Source of the DNA: Halobacteriales archaeon QS_4_69_225
GTDB taxonomy: Archaea > Halobacteriota > Halobacteria > Halobacteriales > Haloarculaceae
Reading direction: 5' to 3'
Length of the DNA stretch: 64,000 nt
NCBI GenBank assembly: GCA_003020965.1
Contig: PXRL01000010.1
Location: 124,001-188,000 of the forward strand
Shown: positions 51,290 to 60,988 of the stretch, in pieces
Numbering within the stretch: the first letter of the stretch is position 1
How the letters are laid out: the number at the start of each line of letters is the position of its first letter
Notes under the pieces: generated by a model
What the model saw: only the letters and a program-made list of their open reading frames with translations
Database searches by the model: none
What the model was told of the DNA's origin: nothing
Program-made: the position numbers and the translations under genes

Positions 51290-51503
51290 ACACGGGAGGT
51301 CGGGGTCCGGCGGGAAAGTGATACCGGCACGGCCGCGTCGGGCCGGCCGGCGGAGAGACACGGCGTCAGCGGGTGCGGTTCGGCTTTCGTCCGCACTCGC
51401 TTCAGGTTACCTCCCGGGACGCGTTTCGGGACGTCGGACGCGTTTCGAGGGTCGAAACCCGACGGCAGGGGTGATTTAGTTCCGGCGTTCCAACGGCCCG
51501 CCG

Positions 51504-52265
51504 ATGACAGAGCCGCAGGGGGGTCCGCCGTTTCTCGACGCGCTCCGGAAGCGCGCGCCGATGCTGGAGGCGCTCGCGGACGGACCCACGACACAGCGGG
51601 CGCTCCGGGACGACCTCGGGGTCGCCCGTTCGACGGTCTACAAGGGGCTCCGGGAGCTCGAGGCGGCGGGGCTCGTCGTCGACGGGGACGGCGGCTACCG
51701 GCTGACGAGGATGGGCCGGCTGGCGTGGCGCCGCCACGACGCCTACCTGACGCGGCTCCGACGGCTGGCGGCCGCCGAGCGGCTGCTGGAGACCGTCCCG
51801 GCGGACGTCCATCTGCCGCTGTCGCTGTTCGAACACGGCCACGTCCACGTCCCCGGGCGGCACGCCCCCGAGCGGCCGCTGGAGCGGCTGGACGCGCTGG
51901 CGGAGACGGCCGACCGGCTCCGGTGTCTGTCGCCGTCGGGGATGCCGCGGTACCTCTCGGACATCCACGAGCGGGTCCAGGCGGGCCGGCAGACCGCGAC
52001 GCTGGTGCTCGAGCGGCCGGCTCTGGAGCGGCTGGCGGCCGACTGCGACGACTACGACGCCGTTCGGTCGACGACGGGCGTCGAACTCCGCCGAATCGAG
52101 GCCGAACTACCGTTCGCGGTCGTACTCTTCGACGACGACCGGCTGGGGCTGTTCGGCTACGACGACGGGACGCTGGCCGGCGCCGTCTTCGCCGACGACG
52201 AGACCGCCGTCCGGTGGGGCGAGCGGGTCTTCGAGCGCCACCGCGCCCGGTCGGAGCCGGCCTGA
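51504..52265 (+). CDS. Winged-helix transcription regulator with FilR1-like domain
   Basis: The 253-residue protein has an N-terminal winged helix (MLEALADGPTTQRALRDDL ... STVYKGLRELEAAGLV) and a C-terminal domain (RCLSPSGMPRYLSDIHERVQ ... FAVVLFDDDRLGLFGYDDG) like the FilR1/methanogenesis-regulatory middle domain (DUF1724) common in archaeal regulators. No kinase partner is adjacent. TATA-like gatttag (51474-51480) is about 28 nt upstream. A propeller-like protein follows after 45 bp. Confidence 0.87.
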   Translation: MTEPQGGPPFLDALRKRAPMLEALADGPTTQRALRDDLGVARSTVYKGLRELEAAGLVVDGDGGYRLTRMGRLAWRRHDAYLTRLRRLAAAERLLETVPADVHLPLSLFEHGHVHVPGRHAPERPLERLDALAETADRLRCLSPSGMPRYLSDIHERVQAGRQTATLVLERPALERLAADCDDYDAVRSTTGVELRRIEAELPFAVVLFDDDRLGLFGYDDGTLAGAVFADDETAVRWGERVFERHRARSEPA

Positions 52266-52310
52266 CGCCTCCGTCCGAACGCTTTCGGCGCCGGGCCGTC
52301 GAGTGCAGTC

Positions 52311-53093
52311 ATGGAAGACATCGGCATCGACGAGAAGCGCGTCTACGCCGACCGCGAGGGGTCGACGACGGCGTTCGTCGCCGCCGGCGCCGGCATCGCT
52401 CGGGTGGAGATCGCCGGCGACATCGTCGGCGAGTTCGGCCTCGAACGGCGGTGCGACGCGAGGGATGTCGCCGCCGTCGGGGGCCGCGTCGCCGTCGCGA
52501 CCGCCGAGGACGTGCTGGTCGGGACCGGCGACGGCCTCGAGCCGACGGGGTTCGGCCCGGCCGACGCGGTCGGCTACCACGACCACGACGACGGCGGGCT
52601 CGTGGCAGCCGGCGACGGCCGCGTCGCCCGCCGCGACGGCGACGACTGGGCGACGGTCGCCGACCTGTCCGGCGTCCGGGCCGTCGACGGCGACCTGGTC
52701 GCGGCCGCCGACGGGCTCCACCGGCTCGACGGGGCGCCCGTCGGCCTCGAGGACGTCGCCGACGTGGCGGCGACCGGGCGGCCGCTGGCCGCGACCCCGG
52801 CGGGGCTGTACCGGCTGGCCAACGGCTGGGTGATCGACGTCGAGGGGTCGTTCCGCGTCGTCGCCGCCGACGGCGACCGGGCTCACGCCGCGACCGCCGA
52901 CGCGCTGTACGAGCGCGACGACGACGACTGGGAGGTCGTCGACCTGCCGGTGACCGAGCCGGTCGCGGGCGTCGTCCACGGCGAGAAGACGTACGTCGTC
53001 ACGGAGCCGGGGACCGTCCTGGTCCGGACGGACGACGGTTGGCGACACCGCTCGCTCGGGCTGTCGGACGTGACCGCCGTAGCGGTCCGGTAG
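52311..53093 (+). CDS. Small beta-propeller-like protein (HVO_0234-like)
   Basis: The 260-residue acidic protein is built of about six short repeats of the form VxAxxGRVxVATAEDVLVGxGD (for example RVAVATAEDVLVGTGDGLEP and RAHAATADALYERDDDDWEV), as in a beta-propeller. No signal peptide is seen, so it is cytosolic. It resembles a haloarchaeal family named after HVO_0234, with unknown function. It follows the FilR1-type regulator on the same strand. Confidence 0.75.
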   Translation: MEDIGIDEKRVYADREGSTTAFVAAGAGIARVEIAGDIVGEFGLERRCDARDVAAVGGRVAVATAEDVLVGTGDGLEPTGFGPADAVGYHDHDDGGLVAAGDGRVARRDGDDWATVADLSGVRAVDGDLVAAADGLHRLDGAPVGLEDVADVAATGRPLAATPAGLYRLANGWVIDVEGSFRVVAADGDRAHAATADALYERDDDDWEVVDLPVTEPVAGVVHGEKTYVVTEPGTVLVRTDDGWRHRSLGLSDVTAVAVR

Positions 53094-53105
53094 CCGGCCG
53101 ACCGG

Positions 53106-54203
53106 TCAGCCGGCCAGCCCGGAGTCGGAGTCCTGCGGGTAGCGCTGCTCGACGACCGCGAAGGCGAGCGTGCTGGCCAGTCCCAGCAGCGTCCCGGCCG
53201 TCAGCGTCGCCGCCAGGTACGACAGGTCGGCGAACCCTTGTCCGAGGAAAAACGCCGTCAGGCCGTGCAGCACGAGCGCGATGGCGCCGACGTAGAACGG
53301 CGCGTTGAGGTAGCGCCAGCGGAAGCCGCCGCCGAGGTACTCGTCGGTGATGCGGCCGAGCGAGACGACGACGCCGGCGGCGGCGACCCACTGGACGGCG
53401 CCGTAGACGAAGGCGACGGTCGCGCCGAGCGCCTGCGGATCGGGGTCGGCGACCGCGTCGACCGCCTCGACCCCGCCGACCGCGCCGACCGCCACGAGCG
53501 CCGCCCCGACGACGGAGGTGACGAACTGGACGCGGCCGGCGAACAGCGCGACGCGGACCCGCTCGACGAGGTCGTCGATGGCCGTCTCCAGCCCGAGCCC
53601 CCGGAAGAGGACGTACAGCCCCAAAAGCGCCGAGATGACCCCGAGCGTCGACCCCGGCAGGCCGAGCTCGTCGGCGACGATCGCCACCGGGTAGATGAGC
53701 AGCAGGATGCCGAGCGGGACGAGGATGGTGCCGCGGGTCTCGGGGTCGGCCAGCACCCGCTTGAACGTGTAGTACATCGATTCGAGGTCCTGGGCCTGCC
53801 GGACGACCACCCGGCGGACGCCGTCGATGGGCACCCGCGAGCGGATGACCGGCAGCACCGACTCGTCCTGGGCGCCGTCGGTCACGACGAGGGCGTGGAC
53901 GTCCTCGCCGGTCGACAGCGACGCCAGTACGGTGTCGACCTCGTCGCCGACCGTGCGGTTGGCCGAGACGTCGGCCTTGGCGGTGCCGGTGACCACCGCC
54001 ACCTCGACGCTTTCGCGGTCGTCGTCGATCTCGTCGTGGAGATGGACGCCCTGAAAGCAGACGTTGACGTCGGAGTCCTCGGGATCGGTGTTCGCCAGGG
54101 CGACGGCGGCGTCCTCGACGGCGTCGCGGCCGACGACCGGCGTCTCGAAGTCGGTCTTCCGACCGAGATCGTCGTCGAGATCGACACAGAGGACCAGGAG
54201 CAT
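53106..54203 (-). CDS. DUF373 family membrane protein
   Basis: The 365-residue protein has an N-terminal soluble domain (VLCVDLDDDLGRKTDFETPV ... HALVVTDGAQDESVLPVI ... RVVVRQAQDLESMYYTFKRV), typical of archaeal DUF373, and about six C-terminal membrane helices. The family is found across archaea and is uncharacterised. A TATA-like CTTAACC on the minus strand lies about 28-35 nt upstream of the ATG. It is convergent with the propeller-like gene. Confidence 0.87.
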   Translation of the reverse strand: MLLVLCVDLDDDLGRKTDFETPVVGRDAVEDAAVALANTDPEDSDVNVCFQGVHLHDEIDDDRESVEVAVVTGTAKADVSANRTVGDEVDTVLASLSTGEDVHALVVTDGAQDESVLPVIRSRVPIDGVRRVVVRQAQDLESMYYTFKRVLADPETRGTILVPLGILLLIYPVAIVADELGLPGSTLGVISALLGLYVLFRGLGLETAIDDLVERVRVALFAGRVQFVTSVVGAALVAVGAVGGVEAVDAVADPDPQALGATVAFVYGAVQWVAAAGVVVSLGRITDEYLGGGFRWRYLNAPFYVGAIALVLHGLTAFFLGQGFADLSYLAATLTAGTLLGLASTLAFAVVEQRYPQDSDSGLAG

Positions 54204-54258
54204 CGCTCGTCGTGGGCAGTTCTCGGCGACGGGTTAAGTTCCTTCTCCCTGGGCCTGA

Positions 54259-54915
54259 TCAGGCGGCGTCGACGGCGGCCATCAGTCGCTCGACGGTCGC
54301 CGCCCGGCGGCCGAGCGCCTGCGGGTGGACCGCCAGTGTGACGACGTACTCGCCGCCGAGTTCGACCGCCCCGCTCACGTAGAGGTGGACGTCCACCCCG
54401 CGACCCACGGCCAGCAGTTGGGCGTCGGCGTCGAACCGCGTCACCGGCGCCGGCCGACCGCCGACCGTCCCTTCGAAGCGCTCGACCGGCGTGACGTCGT
54501 CGAAGTCGGCGTACCGCCGCTGGGCGGCCTCGGCCAGTTCCGTCGGCGTCATCTCGGCGACGGGGTTGTACTCCCGGCCAAGAATCCGGACCCGCGGCGT
54601 CGTGAGCACCGCGAACACCGCCGCCTGCACCCGCCGTCCGAGCAGTCCCAGCTCGACGGCCCGGTCGTACTCGGCGACGACGCTCGTCACCTCGACGGTC
54701 CGGCCGAGCCCGAACCGCTCGAACCGTCGGGAAGCGGTCGTCTCGCCGGTGCGGTGGTGGGTGTAGCCGGTCTCCCGCTGGACGTCCCGCGGCAGCGTGG
54801 CACCGGCGGCCGCGAAGGCGGCGCCCTCGAGCGTCGGCCGACCGGAACAGCCCGCGAGTCCGGCGACCACGGCGGCGCCGGCGCCCGCGAGGAACCGGCG
54901 TCGGGTCGGCTCCAT
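54259..54915 (-). CDS. Exported lipoprotein (DUF6517-like)
   Basis: The 218-residue protein starts with a twin-arginine lipoprotein signal (PTRRRFLAGAGAAVVAGLAGC), so it is likely anchored outside the membrane. The body includes YTHHRTGETTASRRFERFG and TTPRVRILGREYNPVAEMTP, a layout like the haloarchaeal DUF6517 family. No active site is seen. ATG at 54915 gives the conserved signal; longer frames add basic, unlikely sequence. Confidence 0.8.
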   Translation of the reverse strand: MEPTRRRFLAGAGAAVVAGLAGCSGRPTLEGAAFAAAGATLPRDVQRETGYTHHRTGETTASRRFERFGLGRTVEVTSVVAEYDRAVELGLLGRRVQAAVFAVLTTPRVRILGREYNPVAEMTPTELAEAAQRRYADFDDVTPVERFEGTVGGRPAPVTRFDADAQLLAVGRGVDVHLYVSGAVELGGEYVVTLAVHPQALGRRAATVERLMAAVDAA

Positions 54916-54991
54916 GGACCCGTGTAGGCGTTCGGTGCAGTTGAGTTCGTCGTACGGCGACGGGGGTCGGCCGGCCGGTCCGGCAGCCCGG

Positions 54992-55558
54992 TCATCCGCC
55001 GCCGCAGGACACCTCGGTCTGGTCGGTTTCGCCGGCGGTCTCCCACGTGCTGGAGTACTCCGGCGGGCCGTCCTCCGGCGTCGATACCTCATCATCGCCC
55101 TCCGTTCGGTGATAGTACTCGACGAAGACGTTCCGCACGTTTCGGTCGTAGTCGCCTTTCGGCGACAGGGAACACGCGGCCACGTGTATCACGCTGACGT
55201 CCGCGCTCTCGTCGTCGTGTTCGAACACGACGGCCTCTGACTCACCGGGCGAACCCTTGCCGTAGAACGTGACCGACTCGCTGGTCTCGACGTCTGCATC
55301 GAGGAGAGCCCACTTGCTGTCGTCCCAGTAGATCACGACCCTGTCACCGGGCGAGGACCCGCCCTCGCCGGCGGTCCATTCCCAGCAGACGCGCGCGATA
55401 TAGTCCTCGGAGTCGCCGTCAACACACCGCATGTCGAATTCCATCTCGAGGTCCGAGGAGTCGTACGACGGGCCGCCGGCGAGCCGGTTGCACCCGGCGA
55501 GTGTGGCTGCCCCGGCGGTCACGAGGACGCGTCTGCGATTGATGTCAGGGGGACCCAT
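54992..55558 (-). CDS. Exported lipoprotein of unknown function
   Basis: The 188-residue protein has a twin-arginine lipoprotein signal (INRRRVLVTAGAATLAGC). The mature part is acidic and contains five further Cys residues (for example MRCVDGD, RVCWEWTAG, HVAACSL), which could form disulfides outside the cell. No family is recognised. Its G+C is slightly lower than that of neighbours, with more Asn, Lys and Tyr. A second lipoprotein gene lies just downstream. Confidence 0.72.
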   Translation of the reverse strand: MGPPDINRRRVLVTAGAATLAGCNRLAGGPSYDSSDLEMEFDMRCVDGDSEDYIARVCWEWTAGEGGSSPGDRVVIYWDDSKWALLDADVETSESVTFYGKGSPGESEAVVFEHDDESADVSVIHVAACSLSPKGDYDRNVRNVFVEYYHRTEGDDEVSTPEDGPPEYSSTWETAGETDQTEVSCGGG

Positions 55559-55688
55559 GGTTGCACATTCCTGAACTGGAATAAGTAGGTTCCGCTGCCG
55601 GCGGAGCGTCGTGGAACGGTCCGACAGTGCCCGGAACGGAGTCGTAACGTACTACTTTTGCGGCTGGGACCGATACAGTTGATAACGA

Positions 55689-56681
55689 ATGATCTCGAAG
55701 GGCTGTGAACAGTGCGCCGTCGGCGGGAAGATGGTGCTGTTCGTCTACGGCTACTGCGACCAGCGCGACTGCTTTTACTGCCCGCTCGGCGAGAACCGCA
55801 AGAACGTGAATCAGGTGTACGCCAACGAGCGGCCCGTCGAGTCCGACGCCGACGTTCTCGGGGAGGCAAAGCGGATGGACGCCCTCGGAACCTCCATCAC
55901 CGGCGGCGAACCGCAGGAGGCCCTGGAGCGGACCTGTCACTACCTCGAACTCCTGAAAGACGAGTTCGGCGCCGACCACCACACCCACCTCTACACGGGC
56001 ATCACGGGCGGCCGCGAGAACATGCGCCGCCTCGCCGAGGCCGGCCTCGACGAGATACGGTTCCACCCGCCGTACGAGCAGTGGGGCGAGTTGCACGGCA
56101 CCGAATGGGAGGAGATTCTCCACGTCGCCCGCGAGGAGGGGCTGACGCCGGCCTTCGAGATTCCGGGTATCCGCGCCGAGCCGGAGTTCCTCGAGTTTCT
56201 CGACGAGGGCGCCGCCGAGTTCTGCAACGTCAACGAGTTCGAGATGTCGGACGGCAACTACCGCCGGATGCAGGAGGCCGGCTTCGAGCTAAAGGACGGC
56301 CACATGTCGGCGGTCGAAGGCAGCCACGACGTCCTCGGGGAGATGGGCGACCACGAGAAGGTCTACTTCTGTACCAGCGTCTTCAAGGACGCCGCCCAGC
56401 ACCGCTCGCGGCTGAAGCGGATGGCCCGGAACATCCGCCGGGAGTTCGACGACGTCACCGACGACGGCACGCTCGTCTACGGCAAGACCTGGGTGACCGA
56501 GCGCCGCCTCGACGAACTGGGCGTCCCCGAGGAGTACTACACCGTCAAGTCCGACCACGTCGAGCTGGCGTGGTGGCTGTTGGAGGAGATGATCGAGGAA
56601 GGCGACGTCGACGACGGCGAAATCGTCGAGCAGTACCCCACCTACGACGGGACGGTCGTCGAGCGGACGCCGCTGGCGTAG
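55689..56681 (+). CDS. Radical SAM protein (COG2108-like)
   Basis: The 330-residue protein resembles archaeal radical SAM proteins related to pyruvate-formate-lyase activating enzymes. Near the start are CEQCAVGGKMVLFVYG and the cluster motif CDQRDCFYCPLGENRK, followed by SITGGEPQEALE (the GGE motif that binds SAM). The Cys spacing here is C-x4-C-x2-C, one residue longer than the canonical C-x3-C-x2-C. The substrate is unknown. TATA-like cttttgcgg lies about 30 nt upstream of the ATG. Confidence 0.85.
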   Translation: MISKGCEQCAVGGKMVLFVYGYCDQRDCFYCPLGENRKNVNQVYANERPVESDADVLGEAKRMDALGTSITGGEPQEALERTCHYLELLKDEFGADHHTHLYTGITGGRENMRRLAEAGLDEIRFHPPYEQWGELHGTEWEEILHVAREEGLTPAFEIPGIRAEPEFLEFLDEGAAEFCNVNEFEMSDGNYRRMQEAGFELKDGHMSAVEGSHDVLGEMGDHEKVYFCTSVFKDAAQHRSRLKRMARNIRREFDDVTDDGTLVYGKTWVTERRLDELGVPEEYYTVKSDHVELAWWLLEEMIEEGDVDDGEIVEQYPTYDGTVVERTPLA

Positions 56682-57036
56682 CGCGGATACGGACGCCGAC
56701 GGCGAACGGAGGAGCCATCGATCTCTTTCGTCGACGTGTTTCGAATCGAGCGGGACCGCCGGTCGCGCTGACCGTGCGAACGGCGACGAAGCCGCCGTGA
56801 GCAGAGAGCGGGTCGCCGTCGGCTCGCGCCGCCGGCGTGGCGCGGGCGACCGGGAGACGCCGGAAGAGGTTCCGCAGTATTCGGGCGCTTGCGCCCGGAT
56901 TTCGCGTCGACCCGGCGGCGCGACCGTCGGGAGTTCTTTCCACCTCCGGACGGGATGCAGCGAGCGTCCGGAACTTAATAGGCCGGAGACTGACGCCGAC
57001 ATGTTCATTCATTCCGAATAGAGTTTTGCTCGTGGG
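56682..57036. other. Non-coding spacer before the surface protein
   Basis: No gene is recognised. A short palindrome CGGGCGC-TT-GCGCCCG lies near 56881-56896, and tgcgaacggcgacgaagccgc...gtgagcaga near 56776 recalls the spacer at 9521. A TATA-like cttaatag near 56975 could serve the next gene with a leader of about 30 nt. Frames through the region are basic and were rejected. Confidence 0.5.
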
Positions 57037-59841
57037 ATGAGGGGTGCCCGAAGCAAACTGGACGCAGTGTCGTGTGGTCGTATAGCCGGGAAGCTGGTCC
57101 CATCGTCGGACCATCTTCGCCGTATCGTCGTCGCCGTCGCGCTCGTCGCGGTCGTCGCCGCAGCACTGTCGGCGGCCGGTACGGCCGCGGCCAGCGAGAA
57201 CGGCGCGGTCTACGTCAACGAGAGTGGATACGTCGAGTTCATCGATCAAGAGGGGACGCAGAACGCGACGGACGAGCGGGCGGATGTCGTCGGTACCGCC
57301 GTCGACCTGAACGGCGACGGTAACGTCGAGGCACCGGTGGTGGACGGCGGAACGCTCAGGCTCGTCCGGCCGGACGGAACCAACGAAACACTGGTCGCCG
57401 ACGGCGTTGCCGCGGTGGCCATCGCGGTGGACGACGTCGACGGCGACAGGACGTCCGACGTGCTCTACGTGAACGAGTCGGACGGCAACAGTATCTGGCG
57501 GGTCAGCGGCAACGGGGAGACCCGAAAGCCCCTGGCGGACGTCGAGGCGACCGCCGTCGCCGGATACGACGACTTCGACGGCGACGGCGCGGACGATGTC
57601 GTCTTCGTCGGCGACACGAGCATCAGGTACACCAACGGGACCGGCGTCGTCGACACGGGGTACAGCAGCGTCGGGCAGAACTACGGGGTCGCCGTCGGTC
57701 CGCTGGCGGACTACGACGGTTCCGAAACGCTCCGCGTGGCCGTCGTCAACCAGGACAACGACGTCTCGCTAATCAACGCCAGCGGCGGCGAGATGATCCT
57801 CGGCGGCGGCGGAGACGTCGCAAAGGCGCCGGTCGGGAAGACCGACCTCAACGGCGACGGCACCAGCGAGGTCGTCTACGTCGGCGGCAGCAGCAGACTG
57901 GAGGTCATCGAGGTCGGCGGCGACTCGCGGCAGAAGACCAGCGTCGGCTCGTCGATCACGGTCGACGAGACGGTCGGCGCCGCCGGCGGCCAGGGCATCG
58001 ACCTCACGCCGCCGCCGGTCAGCGTCCACGCTCCGGTGGACCGGACGTACATCAAGTACGCGGAGAAGGTGCCGCTGAACGTGAGCGCCGAGGAGGAGGG
58101 CACAACGACGTGGCAGTACAGCATCGACAGCATCAGAGACGGCGAAAAAGTGCCGTTCGAACCCAATACCTACCTCAGCGATGAGGAGGATCTCGACCCG
58201 GGCAAGCAGTACAACCTGACGGTGTACGCGGAGGACTCCGACGGCAACGTCAGAACGGTCGAGCGCACGTTCGGCGTCGGGGAGTCGGGGTCGACGGCGG
58301 TCTACATCGACGACGAGTCCGGCAACCTCTCGTACATCACCCCCGACCCCGACCAGAAGCGGGTGGTGGAGACGTCGGTGTCCAGAGACGAGGAAAGCGG
58401 CTTCGTCGCGGCGGGGCCGGCAATCCACTACGACGCCGACGGACAACTCGAAATCCCGTACGTCAGGAAAGGCGCCGATAGCGATAACGAGCCGCCGCTG
58501 AAGCTCTACCACGTCGCCAACGGGTCGACCACGGTGCTCGAAGAGGACGCGATGAAGGGCCTCGACGGCGGGAAGATCGCGACCGCCGACTTCGACGACG
58601 ACGGCCGGTTCGACATCGTCTACCGGGGAGAGAACAAGAACCTAAGGCGGGTCGACGGAGACACTGATTCGGAACAGTTCGTCGACGAGGACACGGACCC
58701 GCAGGCGATAATCGGGTCGGCCGACGTGGTCGAGACCGATCCCGGCCGGGAGATCGTCTGGATCGACGCGAGCAGTGAAGTGAAGGCCGTCAGCCAGGGC
58801 TCCAGGGAAGTGTACGGCAGTGAAGAACTATCGTTCGACGAGTCGCTGGGAAGCAACAACAACGTCGGCGCCGGCGAGCCGCTGCCGATCGTCAGGGGCG
58901 GGCCGAAGTACTTCCCCATCGTCGACGGCTCGGACAACCCCGGCGTGCTCAGCGCGAGCGACACGAGCTACTACCAGCGACTCGCCGACGCGAACGCGGA
59001 GAAGGCTCCGGTCGGACTGGCCGACATCAACAGCGACGCCTGGAAGGAGCTGTTGTTCATCGACAAGGAAAACGGCGAGGTGAGGTACACGAGGGCGGAC
59101 CCGGAGCGGGCGCCTGAAAACGAGGTCAAGGAAGTTGGGGTCAACGACGACGGAGAGCTCGTGACGGACGGCACCGGGGAGGCCATCGAGCCCGACGCCA
59201 GCGTGGGCATAGTAGCGACCCACTTCGCACAGCGGGTCAACGACTATTACGTGTATCCGGGCGACGACACGGCGCCGAGCGTCGAGATACTCGAGCCGGT
59301 CGACACCGAGTACGAGGACGGGGTTCCGATCGACGTGCGGACCGACGAGCCGATCGACGAGTGGTACTACAGCGTCGACGGCGGCCCGGAGACCAAGTTC
59401 GACGGCCCCCAGCAGCTCCTCACGGACCTGCCGAGAGGGAGCCACACGATCACGGTCAGGGCCGTCGACTTCGAAGGCGACGACGGGGAGGCGTCGGAGA
59501 CCTTCCAGGTCGCGCGGGACGACCCCGACGAGGCGGAGGCGGCACAGACGACGCCCCAGACGCCGACGCCGACGCCGCAGACGGCGGCGACGGCGACGCC
59601 GGCACCGACTGCGACCCCGACGCCGACGCCGGCCACGGCACCGGCCGCGACGCCGACGCCGGCCACGACATCGAACGCGACGTCGACGCCAACCGCGACG
59701 TCGACCGCAGAATCGACGTCCACCACGGCGACCGCCGGCGCGGAGCAGGCCGGCTCCCTGAACTGGGTGTTCCCGCTGCTCGTGTTGGTCGTCATAGCGA
59801 TCGCGGTGGTCGCGGTCCGGCAGCTCGACCGCGAGGAGTAA
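57037..59841 (+). CDS. Large membrane-anchored FG-GAP-like surface protein
   Basis: The 934-residue protein has an N-terminal signal (RRIVVAVALVAVVAAALSAAG), then repeats with Asp-rich calcium-binding-like loops: VDLNGDGNVEAPVVDG, DDFDGDGADDVVFVG, TDLNGDGTSEVVYVG, ADFDDDGRFDIVYRG, ADINSDAWKELLFID. These resemble FG-GAP/VCBS propeller blades. Two Ig-like segments (SVHAPVDRTYIKYAEKVPLN; SVEILEPVDTEYEDGVPIDV) separate and follow them. A Thr/Pro/Ala stalk (about 845-905) and a C-terminal helix (WVFPLLVLVVIAIAVVAV) anchor it. Many N-x-S/T sites suggest glycosylation. An adhesion role is inferred. The ATG is not certain; a TATA-like element lies about 60 nt upstream. Confidence 0.82.
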   Translation: MRGARSKLDAVSCGRIAGKLVPSSDHLRRIVVAVALVAVVAAALSAAGTAAASENGAVYVNESGYVEFIDQEGTQNATDERADVVGTAVDLNGDGNVEAPVVDGGTLRLVRPDGTNETLVADGVAAVAIAVDDVDGDRTSDVLYVNESDGNSIWRVSGNGETRKPLADVEATAVAGYDDFDGDGADDVVFVGDTSIRYTNGTGVVDTGYSSVGQNYGVAVGPLADYDGSETLRVAVVNQDNDVSLINASGGEMILGGGGDVAKAPVGKTDLNGDGTSEVVYVGGSSRLEVIEVGGDSRQKTSVGSSITVDETVGAAGGQGIDLTPPPVSVHAPVDRTYIKYAEKVPLNVSAEEEGTTTWQYSIDSIRDGEKVPFEPNTYLSDEEDLDPGKQYNLTVYAEDSDGNVRTVERTFGVGESGSTAVYIDDESGNLSYITPDPDQKRVVETSVSRDEESGFVAAGPAIHYDADGQLEIPYVRKGADSDNEPPLKLYHVANGSTTVLEEDAMKGLDGGKIATADFDDDGRFDIVYRGENKNLRRVDGDTDSEQFVDEDTDPQAIIGSADVVETDPGREIVWIDASSEVKAVSQGSREVYGSEELSFDESLGSNNNVGAGEPLPIVRGGPKYFPIVDGSDNPGVLSASDTSYYQRLADANAEKAPVGLADINSDAWKELLFIDKENGEVRYTRADPERAPENEVKEVGVNDDGELVTDGTGEAIEPDASVGIVATHFAQRVNDYYVYPGDDTAPSVEILEPVDTEYEDGVPIDVRTDEPIDEWYYSVDGGPETKFDGPQQLLTDLPRGSHTITVRAVDFEGDDGEASETFQVARDDPDEAEAAQTTPQTPTPTPQTAATATPAPTATPTPTPATAPAATPTPATTSNATSTPTATSTAESTSTTATAGAEQAGSLNWVFPLLVLVVIAIAVVAVRQLDREE

Positions 59842-59968
59842 CGACGGAGGCGGGACGACCGCCACCCTCATTCCGCCGGCGTCGTCGACCCGGGGCCGTC
59901 AGGCGTCCCGGTGGACGACCCGTGAGGCTTTTTCCCGACAGAGGGACACGAGGAGACAGGTTCGCCCG

Positions 59969-60988
59969 ATGCTCCCCGACGACTCCTCCCTCCGGCGGCG
60001 GATGCTGCTGACGATCGCCCTCGTCGTGCTGTTGCCGTTCGTGTTCGTCTACGTGTTCGTAGCGGTGATCAACGGCGTCTTCCTGCCGTTCCTGGAGGCG
60101 CTGGACTACGGTCCCTACCCGGGCCGGGTGTACGTCGAGCCGTGGCTGGCCGCCCTCGTCGTCGCCGGCGGCCTCGTCGTACAGGCGCGGTTCGGCCCCG
60201 GAACCGTCGTGGACGGGGTCGGGGCGCGCCGCGTCGACGCCGACTCACACCCCGATCTCCACGGCTCGGTGGTCCGGCTGTCGGCCGTCGCGGACATCGA
60301 ACCCCCGGACGTCGCCGTGACGAGCAACGGAGCGCCGAACGCGATGGCCGTCAGGGGCCCGGCCTCGACGCCGGTGGTCGTCGTGACGACCGGGCTGCTG
60401 GGGCGGCTCGACGAGCGGGAGCGGGAGGCGGTGCTCGCCCACGAGATCGCCCACCTGAAGAACCGCGACGCGACGGTGATGACCGTCGCGTGGCTGCTGC
60501 CGACGGCGACGTACTACGTCGCGACGGCGTCGTACTACCTGCTGTACGGGGTCGCCCGGATGTTCGGCTACGGCGGCGACACCTCCGACGGCGACGGCGA
60601 GGGTGCGGCGAAGGTGATACTGGTGCTCCTCGTCGCCGCCGTGCTGACGCTGGCACTGTCGGCGATGTTCTGGGCGGCGAGCGTCCTCGTCCATCGGGTG
60701 TTGAGCCGGTACCGGGAGTACGCCGCCGACCGGGGGGCGGCGGCACTGACCGGCGACCCGGTGGCGCTGGCGAGTGCGCTCCGGACGATGGACGAGACGA
60801 TGCCTGAGGTGCCCGACCGGGACCTCCGGGAGCTGGACGGCGGAACGGAGGCGCTGTACGCGGCGCCGCTGGAGACGCGGGCCTTCGGCGGCGAGGAACT
60901 CGTCTCGACGGACGTGTTCCCGGAGACGCACCCGCCGACCGGCGAGCGGATCGAGCGGCTCCGCGAGATGGCGGGTGAGCTGTCGTGA
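59969..60988 (+). CDS. M48-family (HtpX-like) membrane metalloprotease
   Basis: The 339-residue protein has two N-terminal helices, the zinc site HEIAHLKNRD (about residue 158), two more helices and the third zinc ligand in SRYREYAADRGAA. This is the M48B/HtpX layout, a protease that removes damaged membrane proteins from the cytosolic side. Haloarchaea often have several. The end overlaps the next start (GTGA), so the two genes are coupled. Confidence 0.9.
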   Translation: MLPDDSSLRRRMLLTIALVVLLPFVFVYVFVAVINGVFLPFLEALDYGPYPGRVYVEPWLAALVVAGGLVVQARFGPGTVVDGVGARRVDADSHPDLHGSVVRLSAVADIEPPDVAVTSNGAPNAMAVRGPASTPVVVVTTGLLGRLDEREREAVLAHEIAHLKNRDATVMTVAWLLPTATYYVATASYYLLYGVARMFGYGGDTSDGDGEGAAKVILVLLVAAVLTLALSAMFWAASVLVHRVLSRYREYAADRGAAALTGDPVALASALRTMDETMPEVPDRDLRELDGGTEALYAAPLETRAFGGEELVSTDVFPETHPPTGERIERLREMAGELS

